DNA from: Sanderia malayensis
Lineage: Eukaryota; Cnidaria; Scyphozoa; Semaeostomeae; Pelagiidae
Assembly (NCBI GenBank): GCA_013076295.1
Contig: RQOL01000616.1
Coordinates: forward strand, 4,554,392-4,618,391
DNA length: 64,000 nucleotides
Reading direction: 5' to 3'
Shown: one piece after another, positions 1 to 17,119 of the stretch
Numbering within the stretch: the stretch's first letter is position 1
Layout of the letters: every line of letters begins with the position of its first letter
Translations under genes and position numbers: made by a program
The notes under the pieces: generated by a model
What the model saw: only the letters and a program-made list of their open reading frames with translations
Database searches by the model: none
Told to the model about the DNA's origin: nothing

Positions 1-125
1 CCTTTCTCTCGTAAAAGTTCTATTGAAAATTAGCTCTCTTTTGTGCAAATTAATCGTTTTACCTATGAATGGCTAAAAATATAAAATTCTTTTGCAGTAT
101 TCTTATTCTTAGCATGATTTCCACA

Positions 126-3100
126 TCAAGCATCAGGATAATGTCGTAGTCTAAAAAGAAACAAGGACAAATAAAGTGAGACGTTGCAAGTGAATAAATC
201 AAATCAAAGCGAAGTAAAATCAATGTCAGCTGCAGAGCGAAGATTTACCTGAAAAGAAGTGCTCGTCCTGTGTCGCTCCCAACAGCCAAGTAACCACTTT
301 GTGGAGAGAAACATAACGATTGTATATAGCCAAATGTAATTTTCTTTGTTGGCCAATTTGAAAAAACAGTCAAAGTTGGAATGTGCAGCTGAAAGGAAGA
401 CGAAAAAGAGAAGCGAATGATTGAAAATCGAGAGCATAAAAACGTAATAGAAAAAATTATAGAAAAACAAAGTACTAACGAGTTTGAGTGAATCTTTCAT
501 TGCTCTTGAAGATATTGCCAGCATCTCACTAAAAAGAAAAGAACATAAAAGTGTCATAAACGTAAAACCATAGAAAAATACGTACTGCCATGCAACACAT
601 TTCATTCAAGACTTATTATTGTACGTTTGTTTGTTGAAACAGTCTTTTATCAGCTACAATCAGAGACTGCTCCCCAAATTATTTCTAATAATTAAAATCT
701 TGTATCGATATCGTCTTCAAGTTAGTAACCAACGTAATATTTTTGTTGTGTTTGTTTGTTTTCGTTGCATGTTCATTAAAAACCAGTAAGATAATTTAGG
801 TTAGGTGAAAAATCAGATTGTTACAGTACAACCATTGCCCTGCCAAGTCGATGGACTCACCTACAGCTAACTGACCTACAGCTACCTACCTTGTTGGATT
901 GAATGCAAGAATATGAATAGATGTGGTTAGATTCAAAACAGTTTTTATTGGCTTTGGATTTCGCTCCACAAAGCATTTCTCATTGTAGATATTAACAACG
1001 CCACTATTTGATCTAAACGAAGGAGAAAGAGCATGAAGTATCAGCTATGATGAAAGGGAGTTTTTAAAATATTCATTATCAAATGACTTGTTAGTCCAAA
1101 TACCCGCATGCAACAAATCTCCCATCTTTAGAGACATCAATGCATGTTCCTTTTAGACAACCTTCGTCTCTAAATTTGTGTTTGCAACGTTTGGATTTCA
1201 TGTCCCAAATATACACTTCACCATCTCCTTAAATAGAAAAATAATGCAACATTATTGACAAATGATTGAAGTATTGTCACGAACTCTTGTAGAAGCACGA
1301 CAACAAAACAAAACTCACGGCATTCAACAAAATTCAACATATATTTTCATCAAAAAATAACTAGCACGTCCCTTGTTTTCTCCTCACCATATACAAAATC
1401 ATTCCCCCCTCTCACGCGGTCTGAACTCATTAACATAACAATACAACAAAACACAAAGCTAAAGTCCTCAATAAAATATTACGTCATTCATCAATAAAGA
1501 TTTCGACAGTATTCCCAATGGAAAGAAATGATAAGAAAGCAATGCTAATTAATCCAATATGTAAAGACATACCCCCAAAAGAAAATAGATGTGACCCATC
1601 ATTTGAAAATGCCACTGCTTTGACAGATCCATTCATTTTTAATGAAGATATCAACTGCTTTGACTGAAATTGTGACAAAGAAGAATATCAGATCATTAGT
1701 AACCTCCTGTTTGAAAATTGACTTATTTATGTCTGTAAACATAATACTTAAATCAATGCTACCACTAACTTTGACTGAAACCAGGTTAATGTATCCACTT
1801 TCACCAAGAAAAGCAATGCATGAGCCATCAGGGGAAGTGATAAACTCTTCCAAACTTTTCTCATTTCTGCCTGCAATTTCAAAAGCAACATAACTGAATT
1901 ATAAATTACTGAAAGTATATACCACATGCTGTCTATAACAAGTGATGTTTTACCTTTGATTTGCGGGATTTTTGTTATTTCCCCGGTCGTAAGATCAAAT
2001 GAATGAAAATACTTTCTTCTTGAGGACAATATGATTTCTTCACCATCTGTTGTGAAATGTGCCGAATGGATTGGAAAGCCTTTTAAAAATATTGTCTGAA
2101 TTTTTGGATTTGTTTCATTGTCAACCTGTGATTGAGAAATCAATAAGTTACAAGTAATTGTTTAGGGACAGAAAATTATATTGTTAAACCTGAATTTGGT
2201 TACTTACCTGAAAAATGTCAAGGGTATTGTTTAAGCCAGCAGTCAATATTGCTTTTGATGCTGGATGGAACTCTATGCATTTAATGCTGCTATTTGATTT
2301 CTTTACGCTATTTGCATCCTTAACTCGTCTTATTTCAATTAGAGAGGGTGGCAGGGATGTTGATTTTCCTAAGTATTGTTTTGTACTTTGCAGGAAATTA
2401 TCTGTTAGAAATAAATAAAGGTTAAAATGACTATTAACATGAAAAAACTACAAATAATATAACTATACAACAATAGGAAAGTAATGTTATATGTTCGAAT
2501 TTAATAACCAATAACACAAATAGTTTAATAGAAAAAGAGCAAGACATCTTGAGTACCTTCTTCATCACTTTCCTCCCTTCTTTTATCCATGTCTGCCCAT
2601 TTTGGAGCTCCAACTATCTTTTCAAATCTCGAAAAAGATGAAAATGTTACCTTAACTTTAGCCATGCCCTTTAAAATACACTAAAAACAAATTTTTGATA
2701 ACACCTCAATTCAGCATGAGCGATGATGAGTTACTTACTGAGATCTCAATCTGTTTTCAAAATTTTCTCCATTAATTATGTCATCCTCCTCTGCAGTTCG
2801 AAGCTTTCTCAGTCTTTTATTGTGCTTTATATCAATGCTAGAGAAATAAAATGCCAAGTGTGTTGACGAGTAAAGTGAAGTAAAAGAAAAATCAAAGCAT
2901 ATTAAAGAGCAAAGTCAAGTGAAATAAAAATGCAAGTTATTGTACATAGCATAGTTATATCAATGTAACATATTGTTTCATATACTTTAAATTTTTATCA
3001 TCTTCGTCCACCCATGCTGGCTTTCTTTTTCCAGATACTAAAAGTATTTCTGTTGAGCTCTAATTTTGAAAAAAAAAAACATGTTTAGTTCATGTAAGTT

Positions 3101-3455
3101 ATAATTCACACACACATTGACTTTCCAAATATGCTGCTGCAATATTATAAATAGTAAACAATGAAAAAAGATTTACCAAATAGCCTTCTTTTTGATATTG
3201 ATCTTTTAAAGAATCTTCGGCATAATCTTGTAATTCATCTTTTTGGTGTTCTTCATCAAAAAGTTTTTCTGGATTCGCTCCAAAAACTAATCTTTCTAGT
3301 TCCAATTCTTCTTCATCTTCACCCAAAATAACTCCATCACCGCTTCTTTCATCATTAGCTAAATCTGTGACATCTAATCCCTCTGCAAAATTATATTCTT
3401 CGCCAGAATGCTGTGTTTTGTCAATGAAAAACAGTTGTTCTGATGTAGAATCCAT
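126..3455 (-). CDS. UTP18: UTP18, small-subunit processome WD40 protein
   Basis: U3 snoRNP-associated WD40 protein of the nucleolar small-subunit processome, needed for 18S rRNA maturation. The ATG at 3455 opens MDSTSEQLFFID, followed by a very acidic stretch (GEDEEELELERLVFG) as in other UTP18 proteins. The second exon carries KRKPAWVDEDD, matching the family's conserved KPAWVDEDD motif. Downstream exons encode WD repeats, e.g. IKCIEFHPASKAILTAGLNN, HSAHFTTDGEEIILSSRRKY, KAVAFSNDGSHLFSFGGDGE and SLCFSPQSGYLAVGSDTGRA. The last coding exon is tiny (150-126) and gives RLRHYPDA-stop, the expected UTP18 tail. The remaining exon joins were read in outline only, so internal boundaries are approximate. 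Confidence 0.9.
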
Positions 3456-3971
3456 TATAATCTTTTGAAGTTGAGGGAAATTGTATATCCAATGCTGTAT
3501 ACAACGTGCCACGTGCGACAGAATGAGTAGACCCTCGTGGGCCTGGAAGTACAAAGTAACACAAACGAAGTAGGTAAACAAGATTAATATTCTTGCCAAT
3601 TGATCCCCTGAAAGTCCCTCCTTCTTCTTCACGATATTGATAAACAATTCCCTTCACTTTATGTCAAATATGTTGATTTATAAACAATTATCTATCCAGG
3701 AAAAGCAAAATTGATCCACTGAACGAGAAAACAAGCAAGGCAGCTCAAAAAGGTGGTCAACATTGATCATGCGCACTAAGAATAAGATAAACATGACTGC
3801 TTCTCAAGAGATTTCAGTGACGAAATCAGCATTGGAAATGAGATGAATTAATTAACTTGTTTACTTAATACACGAATATTTATGACTTCTAAATTGGCAA
3901 AAATGAAGACAAAGCTTTCAGTTTACGATAAAATCCTCCGGTATTTGATATAACTATTAAACAGTAACCTA

Positions 3972-4173
3972 TACCGTAAAGGCGTCATTAAACCCCTTGT
4001 CCAATTAACCCCCATTTAAAATGAGATTTTGAAGTGAGCCCCCTCTCTTTGTATCAAGCCCCTCTTGCTTTTACACGACAATTTTTCTGAAATTCATTTA
4101 AGAATTATACTATAACCCAGTCCCCTCTCTGCAACATCGAAAGTCAAACAAGCTTAATAGAGCTTTTACGGTA
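3972..4173. mobile_element. MITE-like element with TACCGTAAA inverted ends
   Basis: About 202 bp flanked by inverted ends TACCGTAAAGGC and (AGAG)CTTTTACGGTA. The interior is C-rich on this strand (runs of AACCCC and CCCCCT) and has no coding potential. A degraded relative lies in an AMDHD2 intron near 14857-15003. The inverted ends, repeated occurrence and lack of coding sequence suggest a non-autonomous DNA transposon. No clear target duplication was identified. Confidence 0.5.
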
Positions 4174-4196
4174 CATAAACGACAGTCAATAGCGAG

Positions 4197-4604
4197 TTAC
4201 CGTAAATCCTCGAATTAGCCCCCTGGGGGCTTATTTATTTTTGACATTTTCAGAGGGGGGCTTATTCGAGGGGGGGGGCTTATTCGAGGGGGGGGCTTAT
4301 AAAACTATCTGAAATATGGCACAAAAATTGACGTTGTTACTGGGAAAATAAACGGGAAATTGGTTTAGTTGTTCAAGCAAAGTATTTTACATACACAGAT
4401 AAGCAGAAGAATGCTCAGATATTGGTGAAAAAATGGTTAGAAAAACAAAATTTTCTCGAACTCGCTGTACGCAAACATCAGCATGTTTGGGGTGGGGGCT
4501 TATTCGAGGGGGGGGCTTATTAACAATTTGTTGTTCTAGGGTGGGGGCTTATTCGAGGGGGGGGGGCTTATTCGAGGGGGGGCCAATTCGAGGATTTACG
4601 GTAA
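4197..4604. mobile_element. 408-bp inverted-repeat element with long G runs
   Basis: The left end TTACCGTAAATCCTCGAATT is matched by the inverted right end AATTCGAGGATTTACGGTAA, a terminal inverted repeat of about 28 bp. Inside, the motif GGGGGCTTATTCGAGG recurs near 4255-4300 and 4495-4585, each copy with runs of 5-9 guanines. There is no convincing reading frame. It looks like a MITE whose interior consists of repeats of its own subterminal sequence. The runs could form G-quadruplexes (inference). Confidence 0.6.
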
Positions 4605-4624
4605 TTGTAATGCAGGGGGCCAAC

Positions 4625-6713
4625 TCAATGTGCTGGGTCGTACTGAATATTATCCGGAGGCCCATCACGTATTACTTGATCTTGAAGAAACAAAGCAGCA
4701 GTAGTTAATATTGTAGTTATGAGAAATAAATAAAAAAAGAATCGATCCAAGATTAATGCCGCTCTTCTCCATTCATCCTTTAAAAATTCCTCCTCTTCTT
4801 CCCTCCGCACACTGTCAGCTAGCGTTCCAATTCCTTCTAATACTTTAAATGAAACTGGATCCATAAAAGTCTCGAAGCTGTCAGAACGACTAGATATATC
4901 TGTTAAATTATTATCATTGTGATAAGATGAACCACCCAGACGGTCCATTTCGATCGAAGTTAATTCGCAATCCGGCCCTCCATTTGCAGTGAAATATTTC
5001 GATACTTTTGGTGATGACAGACGGCGTATCTTTTTCTCGATGTATTTTTTATGATTTGGAAAACACAACAGCCAGCCGAGATATCCGAGGATGTACTTAC
5101 GAACCCACATTGGCATGGGAGACATTGACGGATTGCGATGAAAAAAGTTCAGAATAACACAAGATGCAACCAACGATAACGCCGTATCAAACATGATAGC
5201 AATGAAATAACTACCAAGCAACGGTATATGCTCTGATGTCGACGGTAGACTATCTGCGACAATCAATAGGAAGACTGTCATTGCAAGTAGTACTGTGATG
5301 CCCAAGCCAATTTTCTCACCAGATTCGGGTGGGAGGAAGAACTTGATCAACGTCAAGGTTGCTATCAGAGCACAGGGCACTATCAGGTTAAATATATAAT
5401 ACAATGGCTTGCGTTTTATTGTCAGAAAGAACGTGACGTCATAAAAATAGTATTTGCAACAGTTGTACTTGATTTTGTTGCGCTGCGCACGCATGATAAT
5501 CAGATCCCATTCACCATTGGTGATGTACTTGGATGTCTCAGCAACCTTGGTTGCAGATGTCATAGTGAGGCGGTCTCCTCCGTAGGTCCATGAACCGAAT
5601 TTCATAATGCACGTTTGCCAATCGAATGGAAACAGCTTCACATTAATTTTGCACGTGCTTGTGAAGGAGGCAGGTGAAAACCAACTGCATGTTCCATCGG
5701 CCTTAATGATTACTTTTGTTTTGTACTTCTCTGTTCCTCCACCATAAGTATCATCAGCGCTACAAAATTATTTATAAGCCCATGTAGTTGGAGTTTCACT
5801 ATAGCCAGTGCTCTTAATCTGTATTGCTTAAGAGGGCATCTGAGAATTAAGCAAATATCAAGTTGCTTACTTGTTGTATAGAATAATATCAGGAATCCAA
5901 ATCTTGCTTGGGTCAATGTTTATAACATCTATTCCACCATAATCATCTGGATTCCACGTAAGAAATGGATTCTTCCAGGTCTATAATAGAATGAAGCATT
6001 CACAGAATAATAACGACGAGGCTACTGCATTGTATGGTGATGATCTAAGTGAGGTCTGTCCAGGTCGATGGAGTTAGTAAAACAATGAAAAACATGGCAT
6101 AGAATGGAGACAAGAAATGATTACCTGGCGAATCCAAACACTTGTTGAAAGAAGTTGTGATTTGCTATTCTGGGTAAATCAGAAATATACATCAAAGTTT
6201 TATCATGCAAGGAGAACAGTAGCTAATTATTAAATACGCTGCACATGTTAAATTCTTACGTCCTGTGTGTACCTGGTATATAATGGCATTATTATAAACA
6301 TACGATGCCTTAGAGCTGCGGATGACGAGATAGACACAAGTGGAATGACATACTCACCACATTGACAATTTGTATTAAGCTCAAACTGAACTGCACATTA
6401 ATAACATCTGTTCTGTTAAAAACTGGTCTCACTTGGTTATCATGATTGTCAAAAATGTTCCTCAAAAGTCGAATCTCTGGTGTCTCAGGACGATCCACTG
6501 CAACAGAGAAATTGTATCAAAATACGAAGAGAAAAAAGCTTCAAATAAAAAAGCGCATATAAAAAATAAAACTATATTGTAGGAATTATACTATAATAAC
6601 ATTAACAAAAGGATGTAAAAATAATAAATAAATAACTGCACCTTACCAGCAGACACAAGGAATACCATACAGCTTAATGCATACAAAATGAACCGACTTG
6701 AATCGCGCCACAT
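4625..6713 (-). CDS. Nicotinic acetylcholine receptor alpha-type subunit
   Basis: Pentameric ligand-gated cation channel subunit of the plasma membrane, 498 aa in five exons (6713-6647, 6497-6358, 6169-6125, 5980-5871, 5759-4625). MWRDSSRFILYALSC and following hydrophobic residues form a signal peptide. The ligand-binding domain has TWKNPFLTWNPDDYGG and the 13-residue Cys loop (CKINVKLFPFDWQTC). Loop C has adjacent cysteines (YNCCKYYF), the mark of an alpha subunit. M1 begins after KRKPLYYIFN, M2 contains EKIGLGITVLL with Glu at the cation-selectivity ring, and M4 is near the C-terminus. The largest exon holds half of the ligand-binding domain and the whole channel. Subtype (alpha7/9-like or other) is not assigned. 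Confidence 0.93.
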
Positions 6714-7524
6714 ACTGATCCAGACTCCACGAAGAATAGTTTTCAAAGGTTTTAATCCGACCATCAAAGAATTCTGGAGAGCAAGAAAGATCTATAGATT
6801 AATCTACAGATGTAAAGACTTCTTTCGAATTAAATGGAATTTGATTGAAGGAATTCACCAAGAGGTATTTACTATTTATATATAAAGTGATGTTATCAAA
6901 AAATGATATTTTACCTTAAGTGCAAGTTTCTTGTCATCATTTTCTCACCATCCGTGGTGTTATGATTTCAATTAAACCATTCTGCAAAAAGCATCAAAAT
7001 GCAACATATTATATCGACAAACAACAAAAAGAACTATAATTATAAATAGGATTGGATTGGATGAACTGCTGTGAATTAAAAAAATCTCAAAAGTTTACTA
7101 CTAAAATTAAAAGAACCAATTAGGGATGACTCGAAGAAAAGCAATCAATATGAATAAATATAAATGATGCAGACAAAAAGTCATTAATTATGAAAAGCAA
7201 CCATATTAAATTTGAATAAAACTATACATCAAGTCTCATCAAATTTTTTATATAAGACCATTGTTGTGTTCCGCCCAAAAATATTGAATGTACTTCTATA
7301 TAGTCTTGGGAATTGACATATCAAAAGTTTCTCGTTAGCTCAAAGCTGACTTATGTACATTTGAGTCTGACGTCTTAAAACAAATTGGCACACCAACTAT
7401 ACACGCCATACTGCAAAGTGCAATTGTAATAGACACTTGCTTGAATTAAGTGATTCAGGTGAGTTCTTGCAAAATCCTTTGTGGATCAAACCTATTACTT
7501 TAACAAGGTGCACAGAGGTTGCAG

Positions 7525-7788
7525 TTAATTAGAAAAGTCATACGCAGGTTGGATAAGGCACAAAACCTTGAAGCATTGAAGTCAAGCTACGGATAAGCGG
7601 TGGAAGAAATCCTGCGGCTTAAAATTCAACAAAAGCAGATTAATGGTCAGCAAATTCAAATTTCTAAGTCGCGTTTGGATTACGGAGACGAATTAACATT
7701 GGTAATGGCTTCCAATTATGACGAAACAGGCACAAAGAGTCGCAGTGGTGTTGGAAATCATCTTATTTGGGATTATTATTGTAATTAG
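7525..7788 (+). pseudogene. Possible decayed coding fragment
   Basis: After a good acceptor (GGTTGCAG), one frame reads LIRKVIRRLDKAQNLEALKSSYG, a TAA stop, then AVEEILRLKIQQKQING and more. Composition on both sides of the stop is protein-like (amphipathic, helix-forming), suggesting an exon broken by a nonsense change. No homolog is recognised and no partner exons were found, so chance is possible. Confidence 0.18.
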
Positions 7789-7889
7789 TGAGGGAACTAG
7801 GGTCACTTCACCTCAAATATCACAATGTCACAGAAACATGAGCGTAATTGTTATATGTGTATCATTTTAATCAGCATATTCATCGCTAT

Positions 7890-7945
7890 TATCATCAATG
7901 ATAATAATAGTAATAATAATAATCATCATCATCAATCTTATTCAT
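7890..7945. repeat. ATC/ATA microsatellite
   Basis: Imperfect trinucleotide tract built from ATC, ATA and ATT units (for example TAATAATAATAATCATCATCA). Simple sequence with no other signal. Confidence 0.6.
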
Positions 7946-8533
7946 TATAATCATTATCTTCGTTATGAAAACAGGTAGAGTTGGATGTTAAAACGAGACA
8001 ATAAAAGAGATAAAATAAAGTCATACCGAAATAAACTCTCTTGAATGATTGAATACGATTCTTTTTATTTACGATTTCCAGCACCGCAATCTAGTAAATA
8101 AGAAAGAACATTTTAATAATTGAAGTATCCCCATTAGAGTCGGCACGGTATGAAGTTGTGCTGGAGTAAAATGATGAGTTCACAACAAACTCAAGAAGTT
8201 GTTGTACTAAAATGATGTAGCGGCTTACAATCCCACAACTTGAAATAATGACAATTGACTCCTGGCATATAATACCTAATAATACTTTGGGAATGCAAAT
8301 GTACTTCAACATAGTCAGAGTCTTGTATAGAAGCTATTCACAGGTGTGAACGTGAAGCATGATTTCTGATAACGAATCGGTAGAAATAAATGACAAGAAA
8401 GCTTTCCTCATATCAATGGATAACAGGTCTAACAAAAAGTTGTGTATTATGATCTCATGTATACGAGGATGGATACAAATGAAATCTCACTCATAATGTG
8501 TGTAAGAAATATAGGAAAATATATACGTCTTAC

Positions 8534-9460
8534 CTTAATTGTTTGTGCCAGATAATGAAAACCTGAGTTGGATTGTCCCAATGAGATGTTTCCTTTACAA
8601 TTCGATGAAACCAAGTCTGGATGTACAGTGCTGACCAAGTCAACAAGAAATGCAATCTGCAACAGATAAAGCACCTCGAACTATTAAACAATACGGAATA
8701 TCGATTCAGCTTTTCGCTCTGTGCTGCATCATATGAAATGATGAATAAATAATTATTGAATATTTCTATCAATCAAAATAATCCCACTACAGGTGTTTCT
8801 TGATCATCAATTGACTACCACACAATATGGGGGTCTTTGTTCTTCATATTAAGTTTCGATAAATAACCAGTATATTTTTGTATATTAAACAAGCATCCTT
8901 TCACAATAATGATTCCATCACAGAATTCAGCTCTTTAGAAATGAATATCATGAATAGTATAAAAATTATGACTCACACTGTAAACCTGTCATAGTCATTT
9001 GCTTTCAAAGGACGTTTTTACCTTCATAAAGTGCTCACTGTTCTTGTTTTGACCTTTCAATTCACGGACGTGAATTACTTGTAGAAAAATACCACGCCCC
9101 TAGCCGCCTCTGGCAATGAAAAACAGGCTATAGTTAATCAAAAACAACGCTGAGAGCACTGTTGGTTCACAATTAAGAGAGCCAACAACATCGTCAAACA
9201 ACAGAGTAAGATTTTAGCTTTAGAACATTTTCGACTTCTGCTGCAGATATGAAACAACCTAGCCAAACAATCAAATCTTGCTAGCTACAAACAAAGGGGC
9301 CTTTGAAATCCCAATTTATGGAAAAGAAATTCTCATGTGATAATAATTGACCATGAAAAAAAAGAAAAAGACTAGATGCTTGATTATCACTTACAATGAA
9401 CTTCAACGATGACATGTTTCGCTGGATCCAATTCTTGCCTCAGTGCGACAAACATTTCAC
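8534..9460 (-). CDS. Tentative multi-exon gene, function unknown (partial)
   Basis: Three minus-strand segments have good splice sites and mutually consistent phase. 9460-9395 reads EMFVALRQELDPAKHVIVEVH. 9077-9022 reads IHVRELKGQNKNSEHFMK. 8656-8534 reads IAFLVDLVSTVHPDLVSSNC and on to FHYLAQTIK. Acceptors are CTGTAG, TACAAG and GTTGCAG; donors are GTAAGT, GTAAAA and GTAAGA. A possible terminal exon near 8270 gives a short tail and a stop. No first exon was found and no family is recognised. Matching phases across three exons are unlikely by chance but not conclusive. Confidence 0.28.
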
Positions 9461-9794
9461 CTACAGTTCAAATAAATGACCTAGAAAGAAAATAGATACA
9501 ATTGAAGAAAACAAGATAATCTCATTAAATAATCTATTGCAGAAGTATCCTCATGAGGAGTTATTCTTCGGATATCAAGAGATCTTTAAATAAGATTAAA
9601 CGACGTAATATGTACCGAAAATGCAGCCAAGATGCTTAATTTTCTACTCACATCACAATCCAATTTTCAGACGCAAAGACATCGTACATACCTGATATAG
9701 AGATAAACGTGGAGTAATTGGCATATTACTTTAGCTGTTTTCCTGAGAACATCACATCATATAATGGATTCTGGGTTCATCATATCATACATAA

Positions 9795-14270
<4,476 letters not shown>

Positions 14271-14485
14271 CGTGGTAAAGACAATACAAATTTCAGTGCA
14301 CGTGCAAGGAAATTAAACGAAGCTCGCGCTGTTTTTTGGTAGCTTATTTTCATAGCCTCGTTTTGGAAAGAGGGCGGCCACCATGCAAGAGGAAAAGAGG
14401 AAGGATAAATCAGAATCAGAGGAGAAGGAACATCTTTTGGAAATGTTTACAGAAGTAACTTTACATTAATTAACAACTCAACAAC
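14271..14485. promoter_or_regulatory. Shared spacer of the AFG2A/AMDHD2 divergent pair
   Basis: Only 215 bp lie between the two start codons, so both promoters must sit here or overlap the 5' UTRs. No TATA box is evident. The spacer contains CACGTGCAAGG near 14298, an E-box-like CACGTG core. Bidirectional activity is inferred from geometry. Confidence 0.5.
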
Positions 14486-16800
14486 ATGAACAAACGCAAA
14501 TTGAATGAATCTTGTCGTGGTCGACTTGTGCAGTTTGTAAATTGTCGAATTTTGTACCGAGGGACATTGATAATTGAAGATCTGTTAGTGAGAGATGGAG
14601 TGATTTGCAACCCTGAAAAGATTTTCTTTGAAGAGAGGATCACATCTGATGTCAAAATAGATTGCAAAAACTTAATCATAGCTCCAGGATTAATTGACGT
14701 TCAAATAAATGGTATATAAATTATTGGAATCGCATATCTGTGACCTTTCCCAACTCATCAATTACAAGACACAAGCTAAACATTCTCACACCACCTTTCA
14801 TGTAGAGTTTGCAGCATTTAAGTCTATTGTATACTAGGTTTTAAGATAATTTAAAACATTCTTCAAAAGCTCTATTAATTCCTCCTTCTTGTATGCTTTC
14901 CTTTTGAATTCAGCTCCCTCCTATCCATTAAGCCCCTCTCAGGAAAGGAACCCCCTAAGTAAATAAGCCCCCTCCTACAACAGGGCTTAATATAACTTTT
15001 ATGGAATATGACTTATAATTTACTTTTAGGTGGTTTTGGTTATGATTTCTCGTCTAATCTCAACCAACTCGAAGAGGCATTAGATGTTGTTTCCAAGGGA
15101 ATACTAGAACATGGAGTTACATCTTATTGTCCAACTCTGGTCACATCTCCAACTGAAGTCTATAGACAGGTGAAAACATCTTAGCGTAATGTAAATACAT
15201 GTTTGAGTGAGCTGAGATCTTATCTTTATTGCTACTACCAAAGGTCTAACGTTATAATGATTTGGTTGAAATGATGTAAATTAATTCCCCCAGGCATTAC
15301 CCAAGATATGCAGACGAAAAGGAGGAAAGCATGGAGCAGAGATTCTTGGTAAATGCTCCACAGGCTTTCAAACCCTTGTCATAAATGTATAAATTTCTTG
15401 TGGCATTATATAAACATTGTCCAACTTTCTTTCTCAAGGTGCTCATGTTGAAGGGCCATTCATAAATCCATTGAAGAAGGGTGCCCATAATGAAAAATAC
15501 ATAAAGAATTCTTTAAATGCCGGATCAAACAGTGTAATAGACATCTATGGGTCTCTGGATAATATATCTATGGTTACTATTGCTCCTGAGATTGAAGGAA
15601 TATTAGAAACAATACCACATTTTCTGAAACACAACGTTGTTGTCTCAATAGGTAACTATACTATACCTATATAACTATATAAATGGCGGGACTAAACTGC
15701 CGATTCACCCTATTTTCGTTTTACTAACATATTAACCACTGTGTACGAAATACTAATTAGTTGGTCATGTACAGTAATGTATAGATAGATACCAAGAATG
15801 GCTAGGTAATATTATGCTTTGTTATAACTTACCATGTTAACGCATTGTTTCATCTTACTCGATTCTCTTGCAGGACACAGCATAGCTGATCTTGTATGCG
15901 GTGAAGAATCGGTACGAAGAGGAGCAACCTTTATAACTCACTTATTCAATGCAATGTCATCATTTCATCACAGAGACCCTGGTTTGCTTGGTGTTTTAAC
16001 AAGTAACACCATTCCAAGACCAGCTTTCTATGGAGTCATAGCAGATGGAATTCACACTCATCCCACTGCATTAAGAATATCCCACAGAGCACATCCTAAG
16101 GGTAACACATTGTTCTCTACATGAAAATATTTTAATTGTTGTTATTTATAAATATTGTTGTTTTTTATTAGATTATTTTATGTCTCATTGCTGAATGCTT
16201 GTTGTAGGTATTGTCCTTGTTACTGATGCAATTTCTGCCATGGGACTGCCTCCTGGTCGGCACATGCTTGGAACAATGTCTGTTAACATAGAGAAAAACA
16301 GAGTAACACTTGATGGCACTAATACATTAGCAGGAAGGTGTGTTTCAGTGTTTCAATGCATCCAACTTTACTAAGCTCAATAGATGGTATTGTGCAGTGA
16401 AGTATGGCTTGCATTATTGATCAAATGTGTAAAACGTTCTTTTCTAGTATTGTTACCATGGATAGATGCCTTCGACACTTCAGAAAGGCTGCAGGTATTT
16501 GTTGATATTACCCATTCTATATAAAACATAATCATAAAACCCATTGCAAGCAAATGTCACTGACTGTTGTCACTTTTTATCCTCACAGCTTGCTCCACGG
16601 TAGAGGCATTGGAAGCTGCCACACTACATCCTGCACAACTTCTTGGCATAACAGACAAAAAGGGAACCTTAGAGTACAATACAGATGCTGATCTTGTTGT
16701 TTTGGATGATGAGTTCAACATACATGCAACTTTGATTGCTGGTCAGCCTGCTTATGTCAATAACAATGGTGATATGAATCATTTAAATAGTGTATTATAA
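14486..16800 (+). CDS. AMDHD2: N-acetylglucosamine-6-phosphate deacetylase
   Basis: Amidohydrolase that deacetylates GlcNAc-6-phosphate and limits flux in the hexosamine pathway. Eight exons (14486-14711, 15030-15169, 15294-15348, 15439-15651, 15874-16101, 16208-16337, 16448-16494, 16589-16800) sum to 416 aa, normal for the family. Visible motifs: PGLIDVQINGGFGYDF (start of the barrel), GAHVEGPFINP with the metal-binding Glu, the GHS metal site, THLFNAMSSFHHRDPG, and VTDAISAMG with the catalytic Asp. The C-terminus re-forms the small beta-sandwich (GTLEYNTDADLVVLD). The first intron holds a degraded MITE. Confidence 0.95.
14857..15003. mobile_element. Degraded relative of the 3972-4173 element
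   Basis: Begins with AAAAGCTCTATTAATTCC and ends with CTTAATATAACTTTTATGG, imperfect inverted ends matching the AGCTCTATTAAG subterminal sequence of the 3972-4173 element. The interior has the same AAGCCCC/ACCCCC runs. It lies in AMDHD2 intron 1. Confidence 0.45.
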
Positions 16801-17119
16801 GACTTTTGATGCAGATGGCAAATGATTAATCCTATTGTTTTAATTGAAACGTTTTTTAGAACGCTGTTCTTTACATTGAAAGTTGAATATATAATAATTC
16901 ATAGAACCATGAAAAAGACAAACTTGTGTATTCTCAAAGTAATAATAATAAAAAAACGAATTTCACAAGATGATTATACATAGATGTATATATACTGTAA
17001 ATCAATTTGAAAATTTAGTGATTTAGTTAATAATTAATAAGCAATCTTCTCCATAAAAGACCGTTCCAGTTTTTCAAAACTCTTTGCTTTGTTCTTTCAT
17101 TTCTCTGTCATGTTTGATC

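Larger units (their letters stand above)
3456..4624. other. Intergenic spacer with two inverted-repeat elements
   Basis: This stretch separates the UTP18 start from the receptor's 3' end. About half of it is two non-coding elements flanked by inverted TACCGTAAA-type ends, listed separately. Short reading frames here are made of G-rich repeats, and I see no gene. Confidence 0.7.
6714..9394. other. Long gene-poor stretch
   Basis: Mostly AT-rich DNA between the receptor start and AFG2A. It holds an AT(C/A) microsatellite at about 7900-7945, a possible decayed coding fragment at 7525-7788 and a chain of tentative minus-strand exons at 8534-9460. The rest shows no recognisable gene, RNA or long repeat. 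Confidence 0.5.

Noticed and set aside
4433..4708. Plus-strand frame of 91 residues
   Set aside because: It runs through G-rich inverted-repeat element sequence and the antisense of the receptor's last codons; Gly/Arg-rich repeat translation only.
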